In this document: positions 36,278 through 45,437 of the stretch, in pieces
Position numbering within the stretch: position 1 is the stretch's first letter
Layout of the letters: every line of letters begins with the position of its first letter
NCBI GenBank assembly: GCA_022820995.1
Contig: JAJEEM010000032.1
Coordinates: 1 to 64,000, forward strand
DNA length: 64,000 nucleotides
Direction of reading: 5' to 3'
From: Gemmatimonadota bacterium
GTDB lineage: Bacteria; Gemmatimonadota; Gemmatimonadetes; Palauibacterales; Palauibacteraceae
The notes under the pieces: model-generated
The model's input: only the letters and a program-made list of their open reading frames with translations
What the model was told of the DNA's origin: nothing
Databases searched by the model: none
Position numbers and translations under genes: made by a program

Positions 36278-37669
36278 CTAGTGGTTCGAGTTGTTCGTCT
36301 GCGCCTGGGCGGCGCGGCGGGCCTCCTCGCGGGCGGCGACGAGCGCCTCGAACTCCGCGGGGTCCAGGTACGTCACATCGACCCACAGGTGCGCCATCTC
36401 GTCGACAGTCCGGTCCCCGTAGTCGACCCACTGTTCATGGTCGGGGTTGTTCGGGTTCTCCGGCGTATTGTCGTGCCAGGCGGTGATGACGAGCGTCGTG
36501 CCTGCGGGGAGGAGCGGGGCGGCGTCCTCCTCGTAGATGTAGTTGATGTGCCAGTTCCACTGGAAGTTGTCGACCTGGTTGATCAACTCCTTGCGGCCAT
36601 CCGGATAGATCGCCTCGAGCGACATCGCCTTGCCGCGCATGTGCATGTGCGGCTGGAAGTTCTCCAGGCGCGCGGGCCAGCGCAGCGTGTGGAAATCCTG
36701 TGTGACCGCGACCTCGCCCGGCGGAATGTCGAGACCCGTCCGGCCGGTGGCGTTGTAGAACATGAGCCGGGTGCGGTTCCGGGGTTCCTCGCCCTTCGGA
36801 TAGAACCACACGCCGAGTTCGACGTAGCTGTCCTCGATCCGCTTGCCCATCGCGTGGAGGTGGACCTCCCAGCGGATCTCGGAGCCGGGGAGCATGACCT
36901 TGCCCGCGCCCTCGGGGAAAATCTCGCCCTCCTTGCCCACGGCCCACTCCATGAAGAGGCCCGGGCCGCCCATCGCGCCCCCGCGCGTGCTCGCCTCGAC
37001 GATCCCGGCGCTCATGGGGCTCTCCTCCTCGTCCTGCTGGAGGAAGGCGAGAACGTGGTGGGTGATCGTGCGCGCGTCGTTGCCGGCCGGCTTGATCTCG
37101 ATCGCCTTCACCCAGCGCGGCTCGGTGAGGCCGGTCGGCGTGGTCGGCCGCCACCACTTGTCCATCGTCTCGGCTTCGAGGGTGTACGGCTCCGACGCGA
37201 CGATCAGATCCGGCTCCCCGAAGTCGGCCTTGAGGCGCCATTCGTTCGGGTCCGGGAACTCGGCGGGCGGCGGGAGGTCCGCGGGATCGCCCTCCACGCG
37301 GCCGCCATCGATCCACGCGACGATCGTCTCGATCTCCTCGCTCGACAGACTGCGATCGTTCCTGAACTCCTGGATCCCGACCGTCGGGTCGAGGTGCCAG
37401 GGCGGCATGATGCGGTCCGAGACCTTCTCGCGGATGCCCGACGCCCAGCGGTAGGCGTCCCGGTACGTGAGGAGCGCCATGGGGGCGATCGAGCCCTCCT
37501 GGTGACACTCCTGGCAGTTCGCCTGGAGGATCGGCGCCACGTCCCGGTTGAAGGTCACCTCCCCGGGCCCGCTCTCCTGCGCCTGCGCCGGCCCCGTGGC
37601 GCCCGGCGCGCCGAGCGCCGCTGCGATTGCGATTGCGGCTCGCGTATGGGAGATCGGAGTCTGTCTCAT
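36278..37669 (-). CDS. Exported cytochrome c / copper monooxygenase-like protein
   Basis: 463 residues with GGAGGAG 7 bases before ATG 37669 and a signal peptide. A haem c site C52-Q-E-C-H56 lies in an N-terminal cytochrome domain, with MPPWH as a likely distal Met. The C-terminal ~300 residues resemble the peptidylglycine alpha-hydroxylating monooxygenase (PHM)-like fold: THHVLAFLQQ, EVHLHAMGK, FQPHMHMRGKAM and ITAWHDNTPENP supply copper-type His clusters. It is probably a periplasmic redox enzyme; substrate unknown. It ends 146 bases from the transposase start. Confidence 0.85.
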   Translation of the reverse strand: MRQTPISHTRAAIAIAAALGAPGATGPAQAQESGPGEVTFNRDVAPILQANCQECHQEGSIAPMALLTYRDAYRWASGIREKVSDRIMPPWHLDPTVGIQEFRNDRSLSSEEIETIVAWIDGGRVEGDPADLPPPAEFPDPNEWRLKADFGEPDLIVASEPYTLEAETMDKWWRPTTPTGLTEPRWVKAIEIKPAGNDARTITHHVLAFLQQDEEESPMSAGIVEASTRGGAMGGPGLFMEWAVGKEGEIFPEGAGKVMLPGSEIRWEVHLHAMGKRIEDSYVELGVWFYPKGEEPRNRTRLMFYNATGRTGLDIPPGEVAVTQDFHTLRWPARLENFQPHMHMRGKAMSLEAIYPDGRKELINQVDNFQWNWHINYIYEEDAAPLLPAGTTLVITAWHDNTPENPNNPDHEQWVDYGDRTVDEMAHLWVDVTYLDPAEFEALVAAREEARRAAQAQTNNSNH

Positions 37670-37724
37670 GGTCGTGCTCCTCCAGCTTGCCTCGGAAGAC
37701 GTCCCCGAATTGGAAGGCGTCGCC

Positions 37725-38567
37725 TCACGGGTTGACGATGACCCGAACGAACCCGTTCGTCCAGCAGCATTGGGCGTGCCCCGCGGCGGAGACGCCCGAT
37801 CCGTCGTTCGCCCGCACGCGCAGGATGTACTCGCCGGGCTCGCTGAAGGTGACCGGCGTGATGGCTTCCGCTCCCCTCGATGGGACGCGGGCGGTCCGCT
37901 CGCCGAACGTCACGTCGCCCGGACCCTGGTGCTTGAACCACGTGAGGTTGACCGGCGAGCCGTCGCGGCTCCCGGCGACGAAGTGACTGCGTCCCACGCC
38001 GTCGTCCCGAACGTGGACGCTCACGTCGAGCGGTTCTCCGACCCGGGCTGAAAGGGGGCCTCCCCAGGCGCCGGCCGGTCCCGCGCCTTCCTCGCCCGCT
38101 CCGAAGCGGAGGACCGGGGGCGTGTTACCGTCGCCGGCTTCTCCCTTGAGCGCGTCGATCTGCCAGTCCCGGTGCACATGGCCGGGGACGCGGAGCGTCT
38201 GGCCGCGCATCCTCAGCGTCCAGTAGACCTTCCCCTCGCCGAGATCCGCCGGGACCCGGACGACGAACACCCCGTAGTGGCGACGCGGGGAAAAAGAGGT
38301 GGGCTGGGCCCCCTGGTACTCCGCCGGCTCGATCGTGTTGTCCGGCCCCAGGGGGACCTCGATCGTCTCGTCGAAGTTGCGGTTGAAGTAGCCGAACGAG
38401 AGCGACAGGGTGCCGTCCGCGTTCGGATACCACCCCTCGTAGGCGGGGGTCACCGTCTGTCCCCGGCCGCTGGGATTACCGAGAGGGATCTGACCGGCGA
38501 GCGGCAGCGCCTCGGCAAACAGCGCCGCGATGACCGCAGCGGGCGCCAGGATCCGGGCAGGTCTCAC
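37725..38567 (-). CDS. Secreted protein of unknown function
   Basis: 280 residues from GTG 38567, overlapping the creatininase-like stop (GTGA at 38564-38567). It has a signal peptide (residues ~1-25, ending LAGQ). The body is beta-rich with a repeated ligand-binding or immunoglobulin-like look (GWYPNADGTLSLSFGYFNRN, RRHYGVFVVRVP, EPLDVSVHVRDDG, SEPGEYILRVRAND). A CC pair occurs near the end. I do not recognise a family. It is the middle gene between the creatininase-like and haem/copper proteins and is likely co-transcribed with both. Confidence 0.75.
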   Translation of the reverse strand: MRPARILAPAAVIAALFAEALPLAGQIPLGNPSGRGQTVTPAYEGWYPNADGTLSLSFGYFNRNFDETIEVPLGPDNTIEPAEYQGAQPTSFSPRRHYGVFVVRVPADLGEGKVYWTLRMRGQTLRVPGHVHRDWQIDALKGEAGDGNTPPVLRFGAGEEGAGPAGAWGGPLSARVGEPLDVSVHVRDDGVGRSHFVAGSRDGSPVNLTWFKHQGPGDVTFGERTARVPSRGAEAITPVTFSEPGEYILRVRANDGSGVSAAGHAQCCWTNGFVRVIVNP

Positions 38568-39478
38568 CGGCCCGCTTCCGCCATGCCCGCCTCGATCGAG
38601 GCCCGGATCGCCTTCACCGTCTCCTCCACCCGGAACCGGAGCAGCTTCTTGCCGGTGGCGATCGCCTCCTCCTTCGGGGCGATGGAGACGCCGTTGATGC
38701 TGGCTCGGCCGGCGGCCACGCGCTCGTCGTAGCGCACCATCGTCGGGTCCTCGACCATCATGATCGCGGTGATGACGAAGTCGTCGTGGATCCCCTCGGG
38801 GTCGGTCTCGAAGATGCCGAGTTCCGTGTTCATCCAGTCGTGGACGTCGCGGTAGCGGTAGAACTCGGGGATGAAGTGCGCCTGCGCGTCGTACCAGCGC
38901 TCGTTCAGGCGGGCGGCGACCGCCTCCATGCCCGACTGGTTCCCGCCGCTGTCGCCGAAGAGGATGATGTGCTCGAACCCGTGCGCCTTGAGGCTCGAGG
39001 CCACGTCATCGAGCACCGCCTCGAAGGTTTCCTGGCGAAGGCTGATCGTCCCGGGATACCGCATGTGCCCGGACGGCTCGTCGATGTCGCCCTCGGGCAC
39101 GAGCTTGATGATCGGGGCGCAGAGGGCGTTCCCGAGTTCGCGGGCGACCCCCTCGCAGGCGCCCTGCAGGACGTAGTTGTGCTTGCCGGTGGCGAGATAC
39201 GGGCCGTTCTGCTCGATGCCGCCCGTCGTGATGATCGCGGTGGTCTTCCCGGCCGCCATCGCGTCCCGGACCTCCATCCACGTCATCTCCTCGATCCACA
39301 CCGTGTCGAACGCCTCGATCGGCCGCTCGGAGACGAGTTCCTCCTGCACCTGGCGCTCACGCTCGGCGGCCATCCGGGCGCGCTCCTCAGGCGTCATGTT
39401 CCGCTGCTGCCCGGCCAGGGCCGTAGCGGAGACCGCGAACAGCGCGAGCAGGGGGAGGATCAATCGGGGCTTTCTCAT
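38564..39478 (-). CDS. Exported creatininase-family protein with altered metal site
   Basis: 304 residues from ATG 39478 (GAGG 7 bases upstream), with a signal peptide (PLLALFAVSATALAGQ). It carries the creatininase fold motifs TTGGIEQNGPYLATGKH, PSGHMRYPGTISL and ILFGDSGGNQ. In characterised enzymes the first motif is EQHGPHLPL-x-x-D with Glu, His and Asp binding metal; here the His is Asn and the Asp position holds His or nearby residues. Activity as an amidohydrolase is therefore uncertain. Confidence 0.85.
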   Translation of the reverse strand: MRKPRLILPLLALFAVSATALAGQQRNMTPEERARMAAERERQVQEELVSERPIEAFDTVWIEEMTWMEVRDAMAAGKTTAIITTGGIEQNGPYLATGKHNYVLQGACEGVARELGNALCAPIIKLVPEGDIDEPSGHMRYPGTISLRQETFEAVLDDVASSLKAHGFEHIILFGDSGGNQSGMEAVAARLNERWYDAQAHFIPEFYRYRDVHDWMNTELGIFETDPEGIHDDFVITAIMMVEDPTMVRYDERVAAGRASINGVSIAPKEEAIATGKKLLRFRVEETVKAIRASIEAGMAEAGR

Positions 39479-39617
39479 GGGATACCTCGTTCCGGCGAAC
39501 GTTGGAGAACGACGACAACCTCCAACGCTAGCATCGCGCGACATCCCCGGACCAGTGCGGCTGTGGGCACCCGGATCCCGCGAGCACCCCGGTGCGTCAC
39601 GTCCAGGCAGCCGCGGC

Positions 39618-42600
39618 CTACCGGGGCACGAACGCAGGTAGACCGAAACTCACGTACACCAGTTCCGGATCCCGGGCGCTTCCAGCCGCCCTGTCCGCGG
39701 CAAGCGCGGCTGCCTGGCGAGCCGGGTCCCCGCGTCGAATGCCGCGAACGCGGCCCGTGGCCCTGTCCATGACGATCGCCATCGGCCGGTTCGTATCGCC
39801 GTCGAGCGTGGCCGTGCCCTGGGGGCCGGAGAGCACGATGCTCTCAAGCGACCCTCGCCAGCCGTCCTCGAACGGGATCGTGAAGAGGAAGGTGCCGCCC
39901 CCGTGGTCGACCTCGTCGACGGCGAAAGCGAGCGAGAACAGAGGCGCTCCCCACGGACCGAAGCCCTCCACGCGGTAAGGGCCGCCGCGGGACGGGACCA
40001 CCGCCGGCGCATCCAGCACGAACGCCGGATACAGATGCAGTCCACCGTCCGCATCCACGCTACCCCAAAGCAGCAGCCTGGTCCCTCGCGCCGGACCCGT
40101 GGCCGTTGCGTCCATGTCCGCCGCTCCGCTCCGGTAAGTCAGCGCCTTGCCGAAGTGGTAGTCGCTGATCCAGGCGGGGTCGCAGCCGCTCCCCATCACG
40201 TCGGGGATCGAACTGGAAATCAGGCTGTCACCCCGAGCGTCGTACCCCGGCACCCCGATCTCGCCCTGGCCGTACGGGTAGTCGGGATCGTCATCGAAAG
40301 CGATGCCGCATGGCGTGTGCCGGAGGCTCAGGTTGTGGCCCAGTTCATGCGCCATGACATAGGGTTCCGGCAGGCCGACGCTCGAGAATCCGGGCAACCG
40401 GCCGACTCCCCGAACGGCGGATCGTCGCACGGGTTCCATCACCCCGTAGTAGTGCCCCGTCCCCCCCTCCATCGTCCTGACAAGCCCGATCTCCGACAAC
40501 AGGTCTCTCCACTGGGCCAGAGAGCGGGGATCGTTCGTCGTCACATAGGGTTTGCGTACGGTCACGTTCCACTCCTCCACAGGGAGGACGTGTCGGACGA
40601 AGCCGCCCGCGTCCTGGCTGGACGCGAAATCGTCGGCCCAGTCGAGGACGCTGCTGTCCGGTAGCGACTGGTAGAGGACCGGGACGATCGTCACGTCGAG
40701 ATGAGGCACCTCCCGGACATCCAGCGCCAGGCGCCCGTCCGCGGGGATCCGGACCGTGCTTCCCGCCGCCCGCGGCATAACGCTGTCCGGATCGACCTCG
40801 ATCACGACCTCGACACCCGGCCTCACGACTTCCGCGGGAATCGTTGCCCCATAGGACTGCGAGAGCTCCTCCGGCCTCGGCGAGAGCGGAAGCCCGCGTC
40901 CGGATTCGAGCTCCATCGACACGGTATGCACTTCCGAACCGGCCATGTAGAACGTGGCTCGCGCTCCCGGCTGGTGGGAATTCGCCCGGTCGGCGGTCGC
41001 AAACACCCGGAGCAACGCCGGGCGTCCGGCGATCAGCGGGACGTCACCGTCCAGGCTCTGTGCGGCCTGGGTCAAATGCACGGAGGGGATGTCCAGCAGG
41101 AAGGGCGCGGGAGTACAGTTCTCCCCCGGCGTATGCCGGGCGATGGATCCGAGCCACGACTGGAACCAGGTCACCTCCGGGGCGCAGACGCCGCTGTCGT
41201 TCCAGCGGAAGTCGGAGAGTGCCGCAAGGTCGACGAGCGAGCCCGGCAGCGTCCCCGTGAACCGGTTGTCCGACAGATCCAGCGTCTCGAGTCTCGTGAG
41301 GCGACCCAGTTCGTCCGGGATGTTCCCGGTCAACTCGTTCGTTCCGAGATCCAGAAGCCGCAACGGGTCCAGCTGTCCGATCGCGCCCGGGATCGCACCC
41401 GTGAGTCGGTTGCCACCAAGATCGAGTCGGCTCAGTGCGTTCAATTCTCCGAGTTCGGATGGAATCACGCCGGTCAGCCGGTTATGGCTCAGATCGAGGT
41501 CACGCAGGGAAAGGAGTGTTCCGATCTCGGTCGAAAGCGACCCTTCGAGCCCGTTGTCCCGGAGATTGAGCGCGATGGGCAGACCTCGCTCGTCCACCGT
41601 TACCCCGTGCCACTCCGCGACGGGCTCGTCGGTCAGCCAATTGGTGTTGCGGGTCCATTGATCGCCGCCCGCCCGCTCATACAGCGACGCCAGCGCATCT
41701 CTGACACAGGGTCCACCGCCTTGATTGACCGTCAGCCCGGCCAGCCAGTCCTGAAAGGCGCGGTCCGTCGGCGAGCAGAGTCCGGTGTCCCGCCACAGGA
41801 ATCTGTCGAGCGACAGATTGACGAAACCGGCTGGAATCGGACCGGTGAGCCCCGTGCCTCCGATGGACAGGTTTCTGAGATTCGAGAGCAGCGCGAGTTC
41901 GGGCGGAACTGGTCCGGTCAGGTCGTTGTCGTAGATGATGAGGTCTCGGAGGTTGGTGAGGTTCCCCAGTTCGGGCGGGATCGGTCCCGTGAGCTCGTTC
42001 CGCGCGAGCCAGAGCTGTTCGAGTGAAGTCAGACTGCCGAGCCACGACGGAATCTGTCCGGTCAGGCGATTGCCCCACACGTCGAGTTCCCGGAGGCCCG
42101 TCAGCGCCTGCAGGGCCGACGGAAGCGGCCCCGTGAACTCGTTCCCGAAGAGAGAAAGGTGTACCAGGGTCCCGAGATCACCGAGCCAGACCGGGATCGG
42201 TCCCTCGAGCCGGTTCAGGCCGAGATACAGCCGGCTGAGCCGGGGGAGATGGGAAAAGGTGACGGGAATCGCGCCGGTGAGTTCGTTCCGGCTGAGGTCA
42301 AGCCAATTGACTTCAGTGAGTTCGCCGAGTTCGGAGGGAATCGAGCCGCTGAGCTTGTTCCCGTCGAGGTGCAACCGCTGAAGACCGGCGAGGTCGCCAA
42401 GCTCCGCAGGAATCGGGCCGCTCAGTTCGTTGTCCCCGAGGTCGAGGTACCGGAGGGTCCCCAAGCCTGCCAGTTCCAGCGGGACAGGTCCCCGGAGTTC
42501 ATTGTCCGCCAGCAGGAGACGTTCGATCTCCGCAAGGTCTCCCAGTCGATCCGGGACGGGTCCGGACAGCTTGTTCCGGGAGAGTTCGAGTCTCCGCAAT

Positions 42601-44207
42601 CCCGTCAAGGCGCCGAGTTCGGGCGGGATCGGACCGGCCAGACCGTTGGCCGTGAGGCGCAGCGCGGTCACCTTGTCGTTCTCGTCCACGGTGACGCCGT
42701 GCCATTCCCGGAGCGGACGCTCGGACGTCCAGTTCCGGTTCGTCCTCCAGTTCGTGCCTCCCGCGCCTGCATAGAGAGACTCGAGAATGTCGCGCTCGGA
42801 CAGGTCGCACTCCTCTCCCGTGCCCTCGTGTGATTCGATCGCGGCGAGCCATGCGCGGAATCTGTCGTCGGCGGGTGCGCAGAGGTTTGTCCCGCTGTAG
42901 CTGAACCGGGTCAGAGCCACCGATGTAAGCGCCAGCGGTATCGATCCGGAAAGCTCGTTTCCGTCCACGGCGAGCACCGTCAAGTGCCCCAGCTGGCCCA
43001 GATTGGAAGGGAGCCGGCCCGTCAATCCGTTGTTGCTCAGGTCCAGGCCCGTCACGAAGCCGATGGAGTCGGTCGTGACCCCGTACCACTGGCTGATCGA
43101 ACCCTCCCCCCACCCGTCCCGGTTCGTCCAGTCCGGTCCACCCGTGGCTTCATGGAGAGCGTTCAGGACTTCAACGTCCGCAATGTTGCAGAGTGAGGCC
43201 CCGAGACTCCGGATCCTCGCGGCCCAGGGGATCCATTGCGGCGTACCCGGCACGCAGAGGGAGACTCTCACGATCTGCAGACGGGTCAACTCGATGAACG
43301 AGGAGGGGAGCGGGCCGGTGAGGTTTCTGCCCCCCAGGATGAGCCATGTGAGATCGCGAAGGTTCCCCAGTTCGGGGGGGATCGGCCCCTGCAATCTGTC
43401 CGAAAAGAGGCTCAGCCCGGTGAGCGGGAGCTTGCCGATCTCGGGCGGAATCGGCCCCTCGAGTTCGTTGTCCGCGTCGGCCGCGATGTTCAGGTCGCTG
43501 AGCCGCGTGAGTTTGCCCAGTTCGGGCGGGATCGGACCGGTCAGGGGATTGTGCCAGAGCGTCAGGCTTCTCAGTTCCGACAGGTCGCCCAGTGCCGGCG
43601 GAAGAGGGCCACTCACGTTGTTGCTCTGCAGGTTCAACTCGATCACCCGACCCTGGTCGTCGGTGCCGACCCCGAACCACTCCCCCAGCGGGGCGGTACT
43701 CAGCCAGTTGTCGTTCCTCTTCCAATCGTCGCCGGCGGTGACGCGGTAGAAGGTCGTGAGGACCGCTCGATCGAGGTCCATGACGGAGACCGCCGCCTGG
43801 CCCGTTACCGATCCGGCGGTTGCGCGGATCGTCGCGCTGCCGTCCGCGACGGCGCGGACCAGGCCTGTTGCGTCGACGGTGGCAACCGATGTGTCGCTGC
43901 TCGCCCAGGTGACAGCCACGCCCGTCATGACCTGCCGGTTCTGGTCCCGCACTTCGGCCCTCAATCGTGCCGTGTCGCCCACCGCCGTGAACTGGACGGA
44001 ATTCGGACTCACAATCACGCTTGCAGGCCGGGCCGGTTCGGGAGGGGGTGGCGGCTGAGGGCGGGGATCGGGAGTCGGGTCGGTAGCGCCGCCGCCGCAC
44101 GACAGCACGGCCAGCAGGCCAGCCAGGGTCACGGCGCGCCCCGGGACGCAAACTCGAGGGCTGCGGCGAAGCTGGCCTGAGCGAGCAAGACAAGACTCTC
44201 CCGACAT
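39618..44207 (-). CDS. Giant lipoprotein: BIG2, leucine-rich repeats and metzincin-like protease
   Basis: 1529 residues from ATG 44207 with AAGGAG upstream. A lipobox places C37 at the membrane anchor (AVLSC-GGG). A Pro-rich spacer and a BIG2 immunoglobulin-like domain (~residues 60-145) follow. Next come four blocks, each opened by a cap motif of the type LYERAGGDQWTRNTNW...EWHGVTVD and followed by plant-type LRRs (LTGPIPPELGNLTNL). The C-terminal third is a metalloprotease: H1287-E-L-G-H1291-N-L-S-L-R-H1297 with a downstream Met-turn candidate DVMGSG. Gly of HEXXHXXGXXH is Ser. It is probably a surface adhesin-protease. Confidence 0.88.
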   Translation of the reverse strand: MSGESCLARSGQLRRSPRVCVPGRAVTLAGLLAVLSCGGGATDPTPDPRPQPPPPPEPARPASVIVSPNSVQFTAVGDTARLRAEVRDQNRQVMTGVAVTWASSDTSVATVDATGLVRAVADGSATIRATAGSVTGQAAVSVMDLDRAVLTTFYRVTAGDDWKRNDNWLSTAPLGEWFGVGTDDQGRVIELNLQSNNVSGPLPPALGDLSELRSLTLWHNPLTGPIPPELGKLTRLSDLNIAADADNELEGPIPPEIGKLPLTGLSLFSDRLQGPIPPELGNLRDLTWLILGGRNLTGPLPSSFIELTRLQIVRVSLCVPGTPQWIPWAARIRSLGASLCNIADVEVLNALHEATGGPDWTNRDGWGEGSISQWYGVTTDSIGFVTGLDLSNNGLTGRLPSNLGQLGHLTVLAVDGNELSGSIPLALTSVALTRFSYSGTNLCAPADDRFRAWLAAIESHEGTGEECDLSERDILESLYAGAGGTNWRTNRNWTSERPLREWHGVTVDENDKVTALRLTANGLAGPIPPELGALTGLRRLELSRNKLSGPVPDRLGDLAEIERLLLADNELRGPVPLELAGLGTLRYLDLGDNELSGPIPAELGDLAGLQRLHLDGNKLSGSIPSELGELTEVNWLDLSRNELTGAIPVTFSHLPRLSRLYLGLNRLEGPIPVWLGDLGTLVHLSLFGNEFTGPLPSALQALTGLRELDVWGNRLTGQIPSWLGSLTSLEQLWLARNELTGPIPPELGNLTNLRDLIIYDNDLTGPVPPELALLSNLRNLSIGGTGLTGPIPAGFVNLSLDRFLWRDTGLCSPTDRAFQDWLAGLTVNQGGGPCVRDALASLYERAGGDQWTRNTNWLTDEPVAEWHGVTVDERGLPIALNLRDNGLEGSLSTEIGTLLSLRDLDLSHNRLTGVIPSELGELNALSRLDLGGNRLTGAIPGAIGQLDPLRLLDLGTNELTGNIPDELGRLTRLETLDLSDNRFTGTLPGSLVDLAALSDFRWNDSGVCAPEVTWFQSWLGSIARHTPGENCTPAPFLLDIPSVHLTQAAQSLDGDVPLIAGRPALLRVFATADRANSHQPGARATFYMAGSEVHTVSMELESGRGLPLSPRPEELSQSYGATIPAEVVRPGVEVVIEVDPDSVMPRAAGSTVRIPADGRLALDVREVPHLDVTIVPVLYQSLPDSSVLDWADDFASSQDAGGFVRHVLPVEEWNVTVRKPYVTTNDPRSLAQWRDLLSEIGLVRTMEGGTGHYYGVMEPVRRSAVRGVGRLPGFSSVGLPEPYVMAHELGHNLSLRHTPCGIAFDDDPDYPYGQGEIGVPGYDARGDSLISSSIPDVMGSGCDPAWISDYHFGKALTYRSGAADMDATATGPARGTRLLLWGSVDADGGLHLYPAFVLDAPAVVPSRGGPYRVEGFGPWGAPLFSLAFAVDEVDHGGGTFLFTIPFEDGWRGSLESIVLSGPQGTATLDGDTNRPMAIVMDRATGRVRGIRRGDPARQAAALAADRAAGSARDPELVYVSFGLPAFVPR

Positions 44208-44235
44208 TGCACAACTCCTTCTCTCCGGCCCCCGT

Positions 44236-44283
44236 TCACTAGATGTTCTACTCACTAGATATTCTATTCACTAGATGCTCTAT
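44236..44283. repeat. 16-bp tandem repeat, three units
   Basis: Units at 44236-44251, 44252-44267 and 44268-44283 follow TCACTAGAT-[GA]-[TC]-TCTA-[CT]. They are AT-rich and lie 29 bases upstream of the LRR-protease start, in the gap between that gene and the divergent MBL gene. They are probably part of a promoter or regulator-binding array. Confidence 0.85.
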
Positions 44284-44444
44284 TCGACCGCGTCCGCCTC
44301 GTTCCGCGTACACGCTCGTGTGCCGGAGCGGTGCCGGAGCGATCCCGGCGCAAACTGTCCGGCCGTGGTTCCCCGGAGGTCTGGCGGGCGCCACCCTCGA
44401 TGGGAGAAGATTCGGGTCAGGTTTCTCTCCTTCCGGAGGCACGC

Positions 44445-45437
44445 ATGGTTCGGCGGACTTCTCCTCGCGTTCATTTGCTGGCTTTTCCTTTCCTCGCCGC
44501 CTGCGGGGCGCCCGGCGAGACCTCCCCGGAAGCCGCGGTCCAGGCCGCGGTGGCGGGGCCGGCGACGTCCGATCCGTACGCGCACGGGTTCACGGACGAC
44601 GACTATCCGCGCGTGATCGAGGTTGCTCGGGACGTCTACGCGTACGAGCAGATCCACCCGACGGGGGGTGAGATCATCACGACGGTGAGCCTCATTGTCA
44701 TCACATCGGAGGGGGTGCTCGTCGCGGACGGGCAGGAGAACCCCGAGGAGACGCAGCGGCTCGTCGACACCGTCGCGGGCATGACGGACCGGCCGATCAC
44801 GCACGTCGTCGTCGCCTCGGACCACGGGGACCACACTGGCGGCAACTCCGCCTTCCCGGCCGGGGCTCGCTTCCTCGCGCATCCCACCTCCGCGGCGATT
44901 CTGGAGGAGAGCGCGGTCAACCCGAACCGGCCCGAGGGCGCGCCGCCGGTCATCGTCCCGACGGAGATCGTGGGCGAGACTACGGTGCTCGAACTCGGCG
45001 GACGCGAGATCCATCTCCTGCACCTCGGCCGGGCGCACACGGGCGGCGACCTCGTCGTGTACGTGCCGGAGGGGAAGGTGTTGTTCATGAGCGAGACGTA
45101 CCTGAAGCACATCTTCCCGGCCATGCGTTCCGCGTATCCCTCGGAGTGGGTCGCAATGCTGGACCGCGCTCTCGAGATGGACGTGAATGTCTACGTGCCC
45201 GGACACGGGGTGATGGAGTCGCCGGAGATCCTCGAGGCGGGGCTCGTGTCGTTCCGCGATGCGGTACAGCGGGTCGTGGAGGGGGCGGCGCGATTCCACG
45301 GCGATGGGCTGAGCGCCGAGGAAGCGGCGGCGGCGGCGTCGTTCGGCGCCATCGAGGAATGGTCGCTTCGGGACAGCCAGAAGCCGCGGGCGATTCAGCG
45401 CGTCTACATGGAACTGAACGGAGAGTTGCCGGGATGA
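44445..45437 (+). CDS. Metallo-beta-lactamase fold lipoprotein
   Basis: 330 residues from ATG 44445 with CGGAGG upstream. A lipobox LAAC gives C20. The MBL core is HVVVASDHGDHTGG, where S125 replaces the first His of HxHxDH. It continues with LGRAHTGGD, LFMSE (Glu for the usual bridging Asp) and YVPGHG. The changed ligands suggest one metal or a different chemistry from beta-lactam hydrolysis. The stop overlaps the start of the next gene (ATGA), so it is the first gene of a four-gene unit. Confidence 0.87.
   Translation: MVRRTSPRVHLLAFPFLAACGAPGETSPEAAVQAAVAGPATSDPYAHGFTDDDYPRVIEVARDVYAYEQIHPTGGEIITTVSLIVITSEGVLVADGQENPEETQRLVDTVAGMTDRPITHVVVASDHGDHTGGNSAFPAGARFLAHPTSAAILEESAVNPNRPEGAPPVIVPTEIVGETTVLELGGREIHLLHLGRAHTGGDLVVYVPEGKVLFMSETYLKHIFPAMRSAYPSEWVAMLDRALEMDVNVYVPGHGVMESPEILEAGLVSFRDAVQRVVEGAARFHGDGLSAEEAAAAASFGAIEEWSLRDSQKPRAIQRVYMELNGELPG

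Noticed and set aside
44236..44283. Possible CRISPR or integration site
   Set aside because: The units are 16 bp, contiguous and only three; no integrase or cas gene is nearby.
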